Shown piece by piece: positions 50,771 to 61,900 of a stretch of 64,000 nucleotides of DNA. The notes beneath the pieces were generated by a model, which was not told where the DNA came from, made no database searches, and worked only from the letters and a program-made list of their open reading frames with translations. Both the position numbers and the translations under genes were made by a program. The DNA lies in assembly GCA_017416855.1 (NCBI GenBank), contig JAFQAZ010000003.1, positions 62,001 to 126,000 of the forward strand. The letters run 5' to 3'. Positions within the stretch are counted from its first letter, which is position 1. Every line of letters begins with the position of its first letter. Source of the DNA: Clostridia bacterium. GTDB taxonomy: Bacteria; Bacillota; Clostridia; UBA1381; UBA9506.

Positions 50771-53458
50771 TTATTCATAAACAACAACTAATTTTACATT
50801 AGACCCACTTGCAAACAAAAATACATTATCCCCTTTTTCAATATCATTTTGAGTAATTACGTTCACAACTCCTCTTTCGGGTATGCACCTTAAATACTTT
50901 GTTCCTGAATAATACGGGAAAACTCGTGTATATTTTTCAGTTTCACTACCGGAAACGGGCACTTGGAATCGAAGACCATTCGGCAATACTTTATCAACAG
51001 AAGAAAAAGTATAATATTTTCCCGAATACGCATTATCCTTAGTAAACGATGCCCCTGCCTCTTTGTACTTTTTGCTTTTATTACGGAAAAGTATACTAAT
51101 AGAGTCTATCTCATCTTTTGTGCTTGCAGCGTACATAACCACATCTCCGACTTCAATTTTATCTAAAGGCACAGCATTAACCGGTTTACCATCCCCATCT
51201 GCAAACCCTGTCTTTTCCTGAGTTAAATCAGTAATCGCACCTGTTCCAAAAATTGCTTGAACATCTTCATTTTTCGGAGTAAGTTTTTTCTCTACACCAT
51301 CTGTATTAACTGTTATCACTGTTGTAGTATCTCCGTCATCATTTAACCCCTGTGCCACGCCAGTAACAATTCCTAAAGGAGAAGAGTTTTGTATAAACAT
51401 GTCTGCGGCATAAGCAACTGTCAATGCACCAACTACGTTATTCTGTGTTACGTCGTAAATATTAACATTCGAATACTGCTTACTGCTTATAAGATTTGCA
51501 ACACCACACACCATAAAAGAGCTTTCATCGTTTACATTGGCAGGAATTATAAAAATCTTGGTTTCCTCACCTACAAAATACCTTGATGCTATTATTTTCA
51601 TATTTCCGCCCCTATAATATATCGTAGGGAAAGTGTCAGATTTTGTAAAGTGATGGATTCGCTCATCTTCAGTGTAAAGATTACCATCTAAAGCTGTCTC
51701 TATGGAATTTATTTTTCCTTCTACATTAGTTTCATAAGCTATAAGTTGCTTTTTAACTTCGCTCATTGATACAAGGGCATCATTACTAACCAACGCCGTT
51801 GAATTTGTAATAACTTTGTTTAATTTAACTTTGTTAGCAAGTGTAAAATTCACAAATTCACCATTTTCGGTAAACAACCTTACTTTTATTGTATCGTCAA
51901 GACCTTTTGGCCCTGCCATATCAACAAGATAGCCATACTTTTTGGATGCATCTCCTGTGTAGTCAACGGCAATAATTTTACCGCGAAAATCAAAATAGAA
52001 TTTGCCGACTACGCCGATTTTAATAGGTCCAACTGCAGGGTTTAGTGTAATATTTTTATCATACTCGTATTCTTTGCCTTCGATTATTGCGCTTTCACCA
52101 GCTATTTCAGAGCAAAAACCTTCCGTATATTCATTGCTAAACTTTATGATATAAACCTCACCATCTAAGCTTTTAGCAACTGACAAAATATCCCACTCTT
52201 GAAGATTTCTTATGTCCACTTCAATATCATCTTTATCTGTGATGATAAATTTGGTACCTTTATCCTCATCTAATTTAATTTTACTCCATTCATCCGAATC
52301 CGTCTTAAACCAAATGGTATTTTCGTCAACATTGGTCGTCTCTACTGCGAGATTTACATATTTGTTGGCAAACACAACGTCAAAAATACCATCTCCTTCC
52401 GAATCCAGTAGCGTATACTCTACGTTAACTAAATCAGAAAATGACCACGAAAGCTTTGCTTTGCCGTTGTAAATCAGGTATGCATCGTCAGCTACCGTTG
52501 CGTTAAAGCTTGCACCATCAGTGTAGTATTTAATCTTGTTGCCGGATATTGTTTCAATATCCTTCGAATTAAACTTAACTTGCTTGTTATAATTATTTCT
52601 ATAATCTATTGCAACAACTTTTTCACCATCAAAACCATTGTCTCGCTTTATATAAAAAACCAGTTGCATGCCAAGTAATTTATATAACTCTTTCAAATCT
52701 GATTTATAAACTATGTCTTCTATTGCAATTTGGTCTTTCCTTAAGTTGCTTTGACCGGCGAGTGACGTAAAGTAAGTGGCAGTAACCTGTCCCGTTAATT
52801 TATATATGTCAAGCTTTTCACTCAAAAGTGTCATGCCTTTCGCTGTCGTATACCCTATGTTTGAATCCTTATAAGAACTTTCCATAAGATAATCGGCCTC
52901 AAGTGCTTTTTTCAGCATATAGCACAGTTCACCTAATGTAATGTTATGATCTTCCTGCGGATTTGAACGATCAATAATATCAAGGGTTAAAGCAGTTTTC
53001 AAGTAACCAAGTGGATATCCGCCATGCGCCTCGGCATATTCCCCATGCCCTACCATGCACACGAGTGTTTTTACCGCCTCATTGTATGTAACTGCACCAA
53101 AAGGCTCAAACGTACCATCAGAATAGCCTATCATAATACCGCTGTTTCCTGCTACATTTATATAGCCTGACTTATGGTCATCTGACTTTACATCTGAATA
53201 TATGGTATCAACAGGGTCTACCGAATTTGCCAATCCCATACTTTTAACAACCATTTCAGATAAATCACGGCGCGTAACCTCAGCATTTACATCTATCTCA
53301 CCATTGTTAGACAATTCAAGCAGCCCAAGATCTACTATAATTTGAACATCGTTTCCATATACGGCATTGCTCTCCGTATCTGTCGCCGAGGCGGGCACTA
53401 TTGTAAATATTGAAAAAATAATTGTAACAGCTAATACTGCACTCATTACTTTCTTCAT
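50771..53458 (-). CDS. Large secreted protein with N-terminal SLH domains
   Basis: An 895-residue protein with signal peptide MKKVMSAVLAVTIIFSIFTIVPASA. SLH-like segments occupy about 30-200, e.g. VQIIVDLGLLELSNNGEIDV, SGYINVAGNSGIMIGYSDGTFEPFGAVTYNEAVKTL and the LKTALTLDII segment; these bind secondary cell-wall polymers. The rest is beta-rich with no catalytic motif recognised. ATG 53458 has AGGAGG 9 nt upstream; the frame's earlier ATG (53476) overlaps the previous gene and the binding site. Probably a surface scaffold or binding protein. Confidence 0.85.
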   Translation of the reverse strand: MKKVMSAVLAVTIIFSIFTIVPASATDTESNAVYGNDVQIIVDLGLLELSNNGEIDVNAEVTRRDLSEMVVKSMGLANSVDPVDTIYSDVKSDDHKSGYINVAGNSGIMIGYSDGTFEPFGAVTYNEAVKTLVCMVGHGEYAEAHGGYPLGYLKTALTLDIIDRSNPQEDHNITLGELCYMLKKALEADYLMESSYKDSNIGYTTAKGMTLLSEKLDIYKLTGQVTATYFTSLAGQSNLRKDQIAIEDIVYKSDLKELYKLLGMQLVFYIKRDNGFDGEKVVAIDYRNNYNKQVKFNSKDIETISGNKIKYYTDGASFNATVADDAYLIYNGKAKLSWSFSDLVNVEYTLLDSEGDGIFDVVFANKYVNLAVETTNVDENTIWFKTDSDEWSKIKLDEDKGTKFIITDKDDIEVDIRNLQEWDILSVAKSLDGEVYIIKFSNEYTEGFCSEIAGESAIIEGKEYEYDKNITLNPAVGPIKIGVVGKFYFDFRGKIIAVDYTGDASKKYGYLVDMAGPKGLDDTIKVRLFTENGEFVNFTLANKVKLNKVITNSTALVSNDALVSMSEVKKQLIAYETNVEGKINSIETALDGNLYTEDERIHHFTKSDTFPTIYYRGGNMKIIASRYFVGEETKIFIIPANVNDESSFMVCGVANLISSKQYSNVNIYDVTQNNVVGALTVAYAADMFIQNSSPLGIVTGVAQGLNDDGDTTTVITVNTDGVEKKLTPKNEDVQAIFGTGAITDLTQEKTGFADGDGKPVNAVPLDKIEVGDVVMYAASTKDEIDSISILFRNKSKKYKEAGASFTKDNAYSGKYYTFSSVDKVLPNGLRFQVPVSGSETEKYTRVFPYYSGTKYLRCIPERGVVNVITQNDIEKGDNVFLFASGSNVKLVVVYE

Positions 53459-53459
53459 T

Positions 53460-54653
53460 TTATTTTCCCTCCTCATGCAGAATCTTAATGCCTATTGAAT
53501 ATGGCGCTATGTTGTCTAACGAATCCCAAAACATAGCATATATTGCATAATCTTGCGGATTATCAAAAAACGCATCGGGTAAATCTAATTCCGTTGATGC
53601 CTCTTCTGAATCGGCTTCGAGCTCAGTACTTTTAACCAGCTTCTTGGTTATCATCTTGTCGAAAGACTTTGTATACAAAGCTATACCTGCTACAAAAGGC
53701 AATCCTTCAGCATTTGTAAATTCAAGCTCTAAGGTTGCTTTTTCACTATTTGCCAGATCATTAATGTCATCAATAACTTCATCATTTGAATTTAATATTT
53801 CAAACCTCCCGATAACAAACGGCGAAGCCGTACCTGTTTTAGTTAATTCAACCTTGTTACCAAAGCAATCAGAAGCCACAACCTTTGCAGTAAACTCTGT
53901 AAGTGGAGTAAGTCCATCCAACACATAACGTCCACCATCGGTAACGTCAACCTCAACGTCATCTATGTAGTAGTCGTATACAACCATACCACCGGCATCT
54001 GTTGTAGCAGGAAAATTCACAACCTGCTGCTCCGCTGAAACGTATTCAAAAGAAATTCCACCGCCAAACACAGGAGCGGTCGTATCCTCATATATTGAGA
54101 TTGAATCGTAAGTTGTATCACGTGTAAGTACGAGATTCGGATCATCAGTTATCATAACAGCTGATACATAGGTAGAAGCCTTGCCGACAGCAACAGATAT
54201 GGTGTGCCAGCCTTTTTCAAGGAGACAACCTCCTTGGGTTACGCCGCTTCCTTTTGTCCAGCTAAACCCAGGTACACTACTGCCAAATTTAGTCTCGTCA
54301 TATGTGCCGTCAATGCCGATCAGTGCATGTCGTCCAGCCATTCCTCCACTGCTACTTGTAGAGTCCCAAACCAATCCCCAAATGTAATACACCCCATCGT
54401 GAGGAAGATAAATCTCAGATGTTGAAGGTGGGTAGCTAACATTGCCACCTGACAGATATGAGTAAGTTGAACCGGAAGGCAGCATACCTACGTACGTAGC
54501 TGAGTAGGCTCTTGACGCAATTACCCAGCCTTCACCAAGCGTAAAGTTATCTGGGCGAAGCAGCATATAAACTGGTGCGTCAGCAAACGCAACGGGCACA
54601 AACTGAAATGCAAGCAATATAATTAAGCATATTGAAAAAATTCGTTTTTTCAT
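53460..54653 (-). CDS. Secreted beta-sandwich protein of the glycan locus
   Basis: A 397-residue protein with signal peptide MKKRIFSICLIILLAFQFVPVAFA. Residues 30-190 look like a carbohydrate-binding, golvesin-like module (DGVYYIWGLVWDSTSSSGG, EKGWHTISVAVGKAS). About 200-275 resembles an Ig/FN3-like fold (FPATTDAGGMVVYDYYID). The C-terminus YAIYAMFWDSLDNIAPYSIG is a motif shared with two neighbours. No catalytic motif. Start and upstream stop overlap by 4 bp (54650-54653). Confidence 0.75.
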   Translation of the reverse strand: MKKRIFSICLIILLAFQFVPVAFADAPVYMLLRPDNFTLGEGWVIASRAYSATYVGMLPSGSTYSYLSGGNVSYPPSTSEIYLPHDGVYYIWGLVWDSTSSSGGMAGRHALIGIDGTYDETKFGSSVPGFSWTKGSGVTQGGCLLEKGWHTISVAVGKASTYVSAVMITDDPNLVLTRDTTYDSISIYEDTTAPVFGGGISFEYVSAEQQVVNFPATTDAGGMVVYDYYIDDVEVDVTDGGRYVLDGLTPLTEFTAKVVASDCFGNKVELTKTGTASPFVIGRFEILNSNDEVIDDINDLANSEKATLELEFTNAEGLPFVAGIALYTKSFDKMITKKLVKSTELEADSEEASTELDLPDAFFDNPQDYAIYAMFWDSLDNIAPYSIGIKILHEEGK

Positions 54654-56356
54654 AAGCCATTTGACCTCCTTAACACTTCATAAACTATCTTTGCCGCCAT
54701 TGCACGAGTAGCTACGCCCTTGGGGGCAAATTCTGAAGCACTCACACCATTTACTATATTGGCGCGATAAAGCGAATTCACCGCATCAGTTGCGTAATCC
54801 GAAATTTCATCGTAGTCAGCAATATTCGGAATACTTTTGTCAGTCTCAACTTTTAAATTAAGTAAATTCATGGTTCTGTAAATCATAGTACAGAGTTGTT
54901 CCCTTGTAATTGGAGTGCCAACTCCGAAGTTATCATAATCCACACCATTAACCAATCCGCTTGCATACGCACGCATAACATAGTCATAATACCATGCATT
55001 TTCTGAAACGTCTGCAAAGGTCCTGTCTGTCTCATCTGGCGGCACCTTTAATGCCTCAACCAGTAATTTAACAAATTCCTCACGAGTTATTGCCCTGTTT
55101 GGTTCAAATTGGCCATCACCAACTCCGGACAGCACATTGTTCTTAGTTAAATATTCAATACTTTCTGCAGCCCACTCCACACCGTTTAAATCGTTAAACG
55201 TTTGTGGTTTAGCAGGAGAGGTAACCTCCGGTGACACAGTGCTTTCTTGGGAGCCACCGCTAATATAGCCTGATACGGTTCCCACGATTGGGTAGTTATT
55301 ATCGGGTATAATTGTTGGAACAGAAAGAACTGCCGCATCAGCCGCTTCAAATGCTCTTTTCACATCATCAATCGTTGCAAATTTGTTGGCATTTTTCAGT
55401 TCTATAACCTTTGCCATAACCTTTGCACGCTTCACATTTCCAATTAAGGACTCACTGTATTTCTCCAGCGGAATCGTTGTATAACCGGCCCTATTGCACT
55501 CATCTGCATATTTCCACAGTTCCTCACGGTTACTTGTGTCAATTTCGTTGAAGAGTGCAGTATAAACCGCCTTATTAAATGCCGTAAGGGCTTCTGTCGG
55601 GTCTTTAAGTGCGAAACCCTGTCCTGTTATAGCGGAATAAACATCGTCTTTAAGTGCAGTAATGGAAGCAAAGTTGCTATCCTCTGTAATATCGAACCCG
55701 ATAATATCTGCAAACCGTGCCAACAAGCTTGCCCCATCCCCCTCATTGGATTCGTTAAATGTTTGGATTGCAACAGCAAGGTCAAATGCTCTTTTAATAT
55801 CACCGAGCACGGTATATGTACGGTTTTCCAGTGCATCACAAACACTATTTTGTCCGGTAGGGTTTGATAAAGCATTGTAACCTTCGCTAAAGTCGATACC
55901 GCACAGCAACGCTATATCAGAGATGTCTGATATAGCGATACTTGATGCATTGCTCATATCGCTGATGATTTGCCTACTGTCTTCTTTGTTGATAAAAAGA
56001 TACTCTGCTGTGGTATCTGTAAGTCCCGCTCCGCCGAGGTGGACAATATACGTTCCGCTTGGGTCAACTTCGGGATCCATAAGGTATGTAAATTCAAAGC
56101 TACCATCGCTACCGGCTGAATCTCCAAAGAAATAGAACGGCTCAGATTGTCCGTCGAGCTTAACAAGTATCGTCACCTGAGCATTTTCACCAAATGGAGT
56201 TACTCCACCTGCACTTACACTATTTTTACTGTCATCCCAGTTGACGTAAGGCAACGTAATCTCTACCGCACTAACATTACCCATTAAAAAACTAAAAGCT
56301 ATAAACAGCAACAAAACTGATGCTACTCTACTATGCTTGAACATATTAAACATCAT
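54650..56356 (-). CDS. Secreted protein with three C-terminal SLH domains
   Basis: A 568-residue protein. Signal peptide, a beta domain with ASGVTPFGENAQVTILVKLDGQ-like sequence, a helical middle (about 140-370, repeated AFNKAVYTALFNE and KRAFEAADAAV patterns), and three SLH repeats from about residue 395: EWAAESIEYLTKNNVLSGVG, WYYDYVMRAYASGLVNGVDY and YATDAVNSLYRANIVNGVS, each with TRE/TRA-type motifs. It would anchor to the cell wall. Of the starts, ATG 56356 is 1 nt from AAGGAGA, so 56353 or 56344 may be the real one. Confidence 0.88.
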   Translation of the reverse strand: MMFNMFKHSRVASVLLLFIAFSFLMGNVSAVEITLPYVNWDDSKNSVSAGGVTPFGENAQVTILVKLDGQSEPFYFFGDSAGSDGSFEFTYLMDPEVDPSGTYIVHLGGAGLTDTTAEYLFINKEDSRQIISDMSNASSIAISDISDIALLCGIDFSEGYNALSNPTGQNSVCDALENRTYTVLGDIKRAFDLAVAIQTFNESNEGDGASLLARFADIIGFDITEDSNFASITALKDDVYSAITGQGFALKDPTEALTAFNKAVYTALFNEIDTSNREELWKYADECNRAGYTTIPLEKYSESLIGNVKRAKVMAKVIELKNANKFATIDDVKRAFEAADAAVLSVPTIIPDNNYPIVGTVSGYISGGSQESTVSPEVTSPAKPQTFNDLNGVEWAAESIEYLTKNNVLSGVGDGQFEPNRAITREEFVKLLVEALKVPPDETDRTFADVSENAWYYDYVMRAYASGLVNGVDYDNFGVGTPITREQLCTMIYRTMNLLNLKVETDKSIPNIADYDEISDYATDAVNSLYRANIVNGVSASEFAPKGVATRAMAAKIVYEVLRRSNGL

Positions 56357-56392
56357 TCTCCTTTTTAAACACCGCCGGGGATAGACGGGGAA

Positions 56393-58903
56393 TTAATTCC
56401 CCGCCGTCAGCGGTAAAGCGGTATATATTGGTTTTAAATTATCGAGGCTATCCCATACAAATGCCATGAGCTTCTCCTTCTGGTAATCGCTTACAGCAAT
56501 CGTCTCGGTTGTTGTCACACTTTGTACGCCAGCTTCACTGGTCACACTTGTTAACTTTACACCTGACAGCTGATCATTCTCATCATATTTCGCCAGTATA
56601 ACCGTCAGTGGTTTTGAAGCATTCGTTGTTGCATAATAGGTAGCCTTTGCTACAAAGTTTCCGTTTGAAAGTTCGGTTTGTGCTACATCATCTTTACAGA
56701 TTTCAAGATTAGTAACAGCAAAGTACTCTTCATCAGTTGCTAAAAACTTAACCGGACCTACAGCCACTTTATTACCATCTCTATAGAACATAACCTTTGG
56801 TGTATTACCAGTTGCAAATTCATAGACACCTAAATCAACCCAGCCTGCAGGAGTTGAAGCCCAATCCACCGTTATCTCGGTTTTTCCGCCTACTGAAGAA
56901 GCACTTAAAACAATTTCCACACGCTGTTTAGCGGAACCAAATATTTCACTCTCATCGGCTGTAATAACAGAAGGTTTCCAGGCAATAACCCTGTATCTTC
57001 CTTTCGCAGAAAATTTTGGCTGAACGTAAGCACTTTCTACAGTATCTTTAATAATCTTAATATTATCAACATTATAGTCAGGCGAAACCGGCAGATAGCC
57101 TAATGCACCTGACGGAACAGCGGCACTAGAAGCATTCGTAACTGTCGTTACTGTCGTGACATTTGTATCTGTTTCTTTATAAAGAACCAATTTATAGTTT
57201 TCTGTTCCGGAAGCAGTTGTCAACTCAATATTGAATTCGTTTTTACCATCTGTAACATTTACACTTTTGGGCGTATTAGCAACAAACGCGCTGTCATTGT
57301 TTACCTTAATCGAGGTATAGTTGCTATTTGCAGTCTGAACTGTTAAATTAACTGTATTATACGTGCCTGCTGCCAACGGCTGATAGTATACACCGTTTGA
57401 AAAGGCTTCAGTAACTACACTTCTTGTTTCAGACCCCGTGCTTACAGTAAACCCTTTCAGCGTTTCTTCTAAAGGATCTGCTGTGGCTTTAACAAATTTG
57501 GTACCAAAAGTACCCATTGCTTTATCGTTATAAGATGGACAAATGTAAACAACGCTTTCATTACTGTTGCCATTAAAGTAGTACTTTCCAAGCCATACCC
57601 ACTTTGAATCTGCACCAATATAATGACCCCAGTAAACCATTTTTTCTTCATGTAAGCCATTATGGTTTACGGCAATATTAATCATATCCGGATTAAGAGC
57701 TTGAGTACGGCACAGTGCCCATCCATATACATTATACCAACCAGGTTCGAGTTCACCGTTGTTGAGTGTATACGTTACATTACATCCCTTTGTATTTGTT
57801 GTGAAAGCGGTCGCCGTTTTTTTATCTGTAGATGGATCAATATAATTTGCCACCTCAGATGGATATGTGGCTGTATTTAAGGCATCCGGAATGGTACTAG
57901 GTGCACCAACTATTGTAACCGTTCCCTTAGAATGGTCCGCAAGACCGCTATAGTAATATACGCCTACCTGTGTTGCATATTCTTTTTCAACCAATAAAGT
58001 ATATCTTTTTTCGTTAGTTCCGTTTGATACAGTAACATTATATTGACTTATTGTACCTGCTACCGGAGTACCTGTTAATTTAACCGCACCGGTACCTTGT
58101 GCAGAAGCTGCTCCTGTGACATTGATTTCCGCATTAATACTGCCAGCTTCTAAAACAACCTCGAAAGCGGTTTTATCGGCGGGAACTCTTACTCTCAGTA
58201 CATCATCTTCAACTTCAGTAAATTCAGATTCCAGTGCTGTACCATCTGCTTTAGCATAAATATGCGAAAGAGTTGCATCGTCAGCCTCGTCAGCCACGGG
58301 AACAAATTTAACCTTGTCAGCATAGGTATACGCTGCAAAAGTCGCTGTAGAAGTTCCGCCCCAATTATTATCTAATCTGACATATTCGTCTCCGCTGCCG
58401 GTAAAACTGAAAATGCCAAGACTAACCCAACCGTTAGTTTCTCCTGTGACTGTACTTTGGTCAATATAATAGGTGCTGAGATTCAAGCTATCTCCCGTTT
58501 TTGACGCAACGGTATATTTTGCGTATTTATCGCGTGCTGCATTGTAGGCTTTATTTTTCCAGACTTCAGTGCCTGCACCTATATTATAGAACAGCACCTC
58601 GTATTTGCCTTCTGTAAGCTTACCCTCTGTCGGCATCCATTGACAATAGGCATCAGATAATGAGCCCTGGCTGACAATTGCTACCGCATCGAGGTCATTC
58701 TCAATTGCACTATCATAAATGTACCCACTTTCCGAGCCTGCTGCGACAATTGATTCACTTGTTGAAAACTCAGGATTTGCACCCTCAGTTGTGCTGGAAG
58801 TACTATTGTCGATTACTACCTCTCCTGTACTGCCGGTAGCCAACGCCGGTACGCTTGCAAACAAAAGGAAAGTTACCACTAAAATACTTAATATTTTTTT
58901 CAT
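56393..58903 (-). CDS. Secreted multidomain carbohydrate-binding-like protein
   Basis: An 836-residue protein with signal peptide MKKILSILVVTFLLFASVPALA. It contains three golvesin-like modules (about 40-205, 325-465, 610-725), recognisable by NGWVSLGIFSFTG, SKWVWLGKYYFNG and AGWVDLGVYEFATG, alternating with two cadherin-like beta-sandwich domains (about 215-320 and 475-590; NVTVSNGTNEKRYTLLVEKE, NIELTTASGTENYKLVLYKE). The C-terminus is the shared module ending KLMAFVWDSLDNLKP. No catalytic site seen. Likely a glycan-binding surface protein. Confidence 0.82.
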   Translation of the reverse strand: MKKILSILVVTFLLFASVPALATGSTGEVVIDNSTSSTTEGANPEFSTSESIVAAGSESGYIYDSAIENDLDAVAIVSQGSLSDAYCQWMPTEGKLTEGKYEVLFYNIGAGTEVWKNKAYNAARDKYAKYTVASKTGDSLNLSTYYIDQSTVTGETNGWVSLGIFSFTGSGDEYVRLDNNWGGTSTATFAAYTYADKVKFVPVADEADDATLSHIYAKADGTALESEFTEVEDDVLRVRVPADKTAFEVVLEAGSINAEINVTGAASAQGTGAVKLTGTPVAGTISQYNVTVSNGTNEKRYTLLVEKEYATQVGVYYYSGLADHSKGTVTIVGAPSTIPDALNTATYPSEVANYIDPSTDKKTATAFTTNTKGCNVTYTLNNGELEPGWYNVYGWALCRTQALNPDMINIAVNHNGLHEEKMVYWGHYIGADSKWVWLGKYYFNGNSNESVVYICPSYNDKAMGTFGTKFVKATADPLEETLKGFTVSTGSETRSVVTEAFSNGVYYQPLAAGTYNTVNLTVQTANSNYTSIKVNNDSAFVANTPKSVNVTDGKNEFNIELTTASGTENYKLVLYKETDTNVTTVTTVTNASSAAVPSGALGYLPVSPDYNVDNIKIIKDTVESAYVQPKFSAKGRYRVIAWKPSVITADESEIFGSAKQRVEIVLSASSVGGKTEITVDWASTPAGWVDLGVYEFATGNTPKVMFYRDGNKVAVGPVKFLATDEEYFAVTNLEICKDDVAQTELSNGNFVAKATYYATTNASKPLTVILAKYDENDQLSGVKLTSVTSEAGVQSVTTTETIAVSDYQKEKLMAFVWDSLDNLKPIYTALPLTAGN

Positions 58904-58924
58904 GATATATCCTCCTATAATTTA

Positions 58925-61900
58925 TTAATATTTATCGACGAATTTTAAATCGTCAATATAATACACGCTATTGGGCCCTGCATCATAAAATTTTAAATCG
59001 CTCACCTTATAAAGCTTATCACTAATACTTACGTCTTGTGCTTTACGTTCGTCATTAATATAGATGTCGCAGAGATGCGTATCAGTGTCTGCATTAATTT
59101 TCACACTATACCATTCTTCCCTTTGGTAAGTACCGATTATGGTCCTTTGGCCACCGTTATCTATACTGATGGTTCCATCTGCATTAAAATGCAGTTCAAG
59201 CAACTGATTGCCATAATTATCGGAAAAGGCTTGTTTGAAGTCACCAACGGTTTCCGCCTTGAATTTATACTCAATAGAAAGGGGGCCGGCAACAGATATG
59301 ATTCTTTTAAGGATTTCTCCGTTTGCAGATTGTGTTGCGCCTGTGGCCTTAAGAACGTTGTTTTCATTATCGGCGCTTATTTCTGTCGTTGAGCCGTATA
59401 CGCCATATTTTGAAAGCACGCTTTCATTATCAAAGGCTTCGTCTAAAATTTTAATGTCGCCATATTTGGTTGAAAGGGCGTCTTTTGTGAGAGCTCTTGC
59501 CATCGGCGCATAGTATTTATCATAGAAATCAGGGTCGTCGCCATGTTCTACCCAAACTTTACGTAGCTCTTTTAATACATCCATATACGTAGTCCAATCG
59601 GTCCTTGAAACTAACCTTGCCCTATTGTTATATTCAAGCAACATAAGGTCTAGATCTCCCTGCGGTACAGTTACTAAGTCTCCATTTTCGTCATAATACT
59701 GCCATTTATCCCCCTTGGGAATTCCTATACAGTTTGCGGCATTGTACTGTGACCAGACCCCCGACCTCGGCATTGACCAATCAAGACCGATACCCGATAT
59801 GCCCTCTCCCTTTAAGGTTGCAGTTGCATACGTATTCGCAGTCGGCATAAAAATTGCAGCAGATGCGATAGGGGCGGCGTCTGTGGTGTGAATTACAATC
59901 ATACCGTCAGGGAACAACTCCCTGAGCATACGCGATTGCTCGTAAGCATCAACCCACACCGTTACGCTTGGCTGACCATCTGAATAAATTCCGTCCAGAT
60001 TATATTTGTTCTTTAAGCGTGCGACCTCCTGAACATATTTTTCAGGGTCAGTTGTATAATAGTATCCTCCGCTGGTGTACATTAAAGCTTCCAAACCCGC
60101 TGCCTTTACAGCGCTGACGTGTGTTTGAAACGCGTCTTTAAACATTACCTGCGTATAATGTGGATTGAATTCTTGTGCATAACCATAATCGCTAAAGTTA
60201 AAGAGATTAACCGCAGCTACGTTATAGTTTTTTTTGTAGTTAGCGTATTGTGTGGCTTTTTGTGTGCGGGTTGCGTTCGTATATGTACGGTCGAACGAAT
60301 CCTCCCAGTCATACTCTCTGGGCGGAAACGTACCAATTGCAAGTCGTTCGCCCGGATATACAGTATAGGCAATCTGCCAGTCGGGTTTTGCGTTAGATAC
60401 AGCACTGTTGTAGAACAACTGTTCATCCGTAGTGTTGTTTCTATAATTCATAAACTTGTAATCTGCAAAATCAAGTCCCTCTGTCAGCACCTCATATTTA
60501 CACTTCTCTCCAGTTCCTGCCGGAATGTCAGGTGTCACAGAAAATCCACCATAATCATCCATAGCAAGAAGGAAACCATACGCCAGTCGGTTCCAGATAC
60601 CTGAAATCTTAGATGTGCAAGTTAAAACCACGTTTTCATCATGCGGCGTTAAAAACAACGTGCCATCAAGCTGTACACCAAAAGTTATACGAGAGTTTGA
60701 TATTACACATTCATTTGTTGTTGTGCTTTTTATACTTAGATCACTAAGGTCAACGCTGGAAGCCCACTCAGAAACTACCCTTTGTTTGTTAATTCTCTGC
60801 GCAGCTGAGATTTTATCGTTTACCAAATCAAAGGTATACAAAGCACCGGTTGTTGTTACTTTTATCTCGTTTTGCGTCACTTCCGTTCCCTCGATACGCA
60901 TATCAAGGTCACCCGCACCGCCTCTGAAAACAACCCCCTCGCCCTCAGCATACGGCACTAGCGGTTCTTCCGGTAGCTCTACCACAGTAAAATCAGCAAT
61001 ACAAACATTTCCTTGCGTGAAATTTTGGAATGACCACTGGAACTGCATACGCGTCAAATCTTCTATAATTCCGGGAGAAGCAATAAACTCAATACGTTTC
61101 CAACCATTTGTATAATCAGTTGTTCCGCATCTTTTTATAGTCATCTCAGGATTAGTTGAATTGTCTCTAAAGCGAACATAGAGAGTTGTTTCGCATATTC
61201 CATCCTGCTGTTCTTGCCTCATTCTATCAAAATCAAGCCATACCAACGCCGAACACAAATAGTTTCTGTTAGTTTTAACAGGATACATTCTCTTTCCTTG
61301 CATAATGCCGTCATTCTCTGTGGAGGGGCTAATTTTGTAATAGCCGGTTCCGCTATCTTCGTCAGTCATAACAAAATCCGCCCTGGCTGATCCGCTAACC
61401 GGGACTTCAGGTTTTGAAAAGTCAAGTTCTCCACCTGTAGGAGCAATAATTGTTCCACCACGAGTATTTACAGTTTTTAGTTCTTCCGGCACTACGGTCA
61501 CCGGTGCACCCGTGAACTTGTGTGCCACTATTTGGCTTAAATCATCGTTGCTACCCGAACCCTCCGGCATAGCATAGGACGCACAAGTCGGTCGAAGTGT
61601 ACTAAAATTGTCCCACACGAATACACGTAGATATTTGTTTTCATAGTCGGTAACTTGTAGCTTATCCGTAGTGATTTGTCCCATTCCGGCTAGGTCTTCT
61701 TCTCCCTTAACTGTAACGTCTGTAAGAATACCATCTTGGGTGAATTGTGCAAATATCACCGTCAGGTCTGTTTTTTTACTTTTAGGTATGTAGTACGAAA
61801 CTTGTGCGGCAAATTCGCCATTTGAAAGTATGTACACAACCTCGTTATCTTTTATGATCTTAGGCATGACGGACACATTACCTTCGGCATGTGAGATTGA

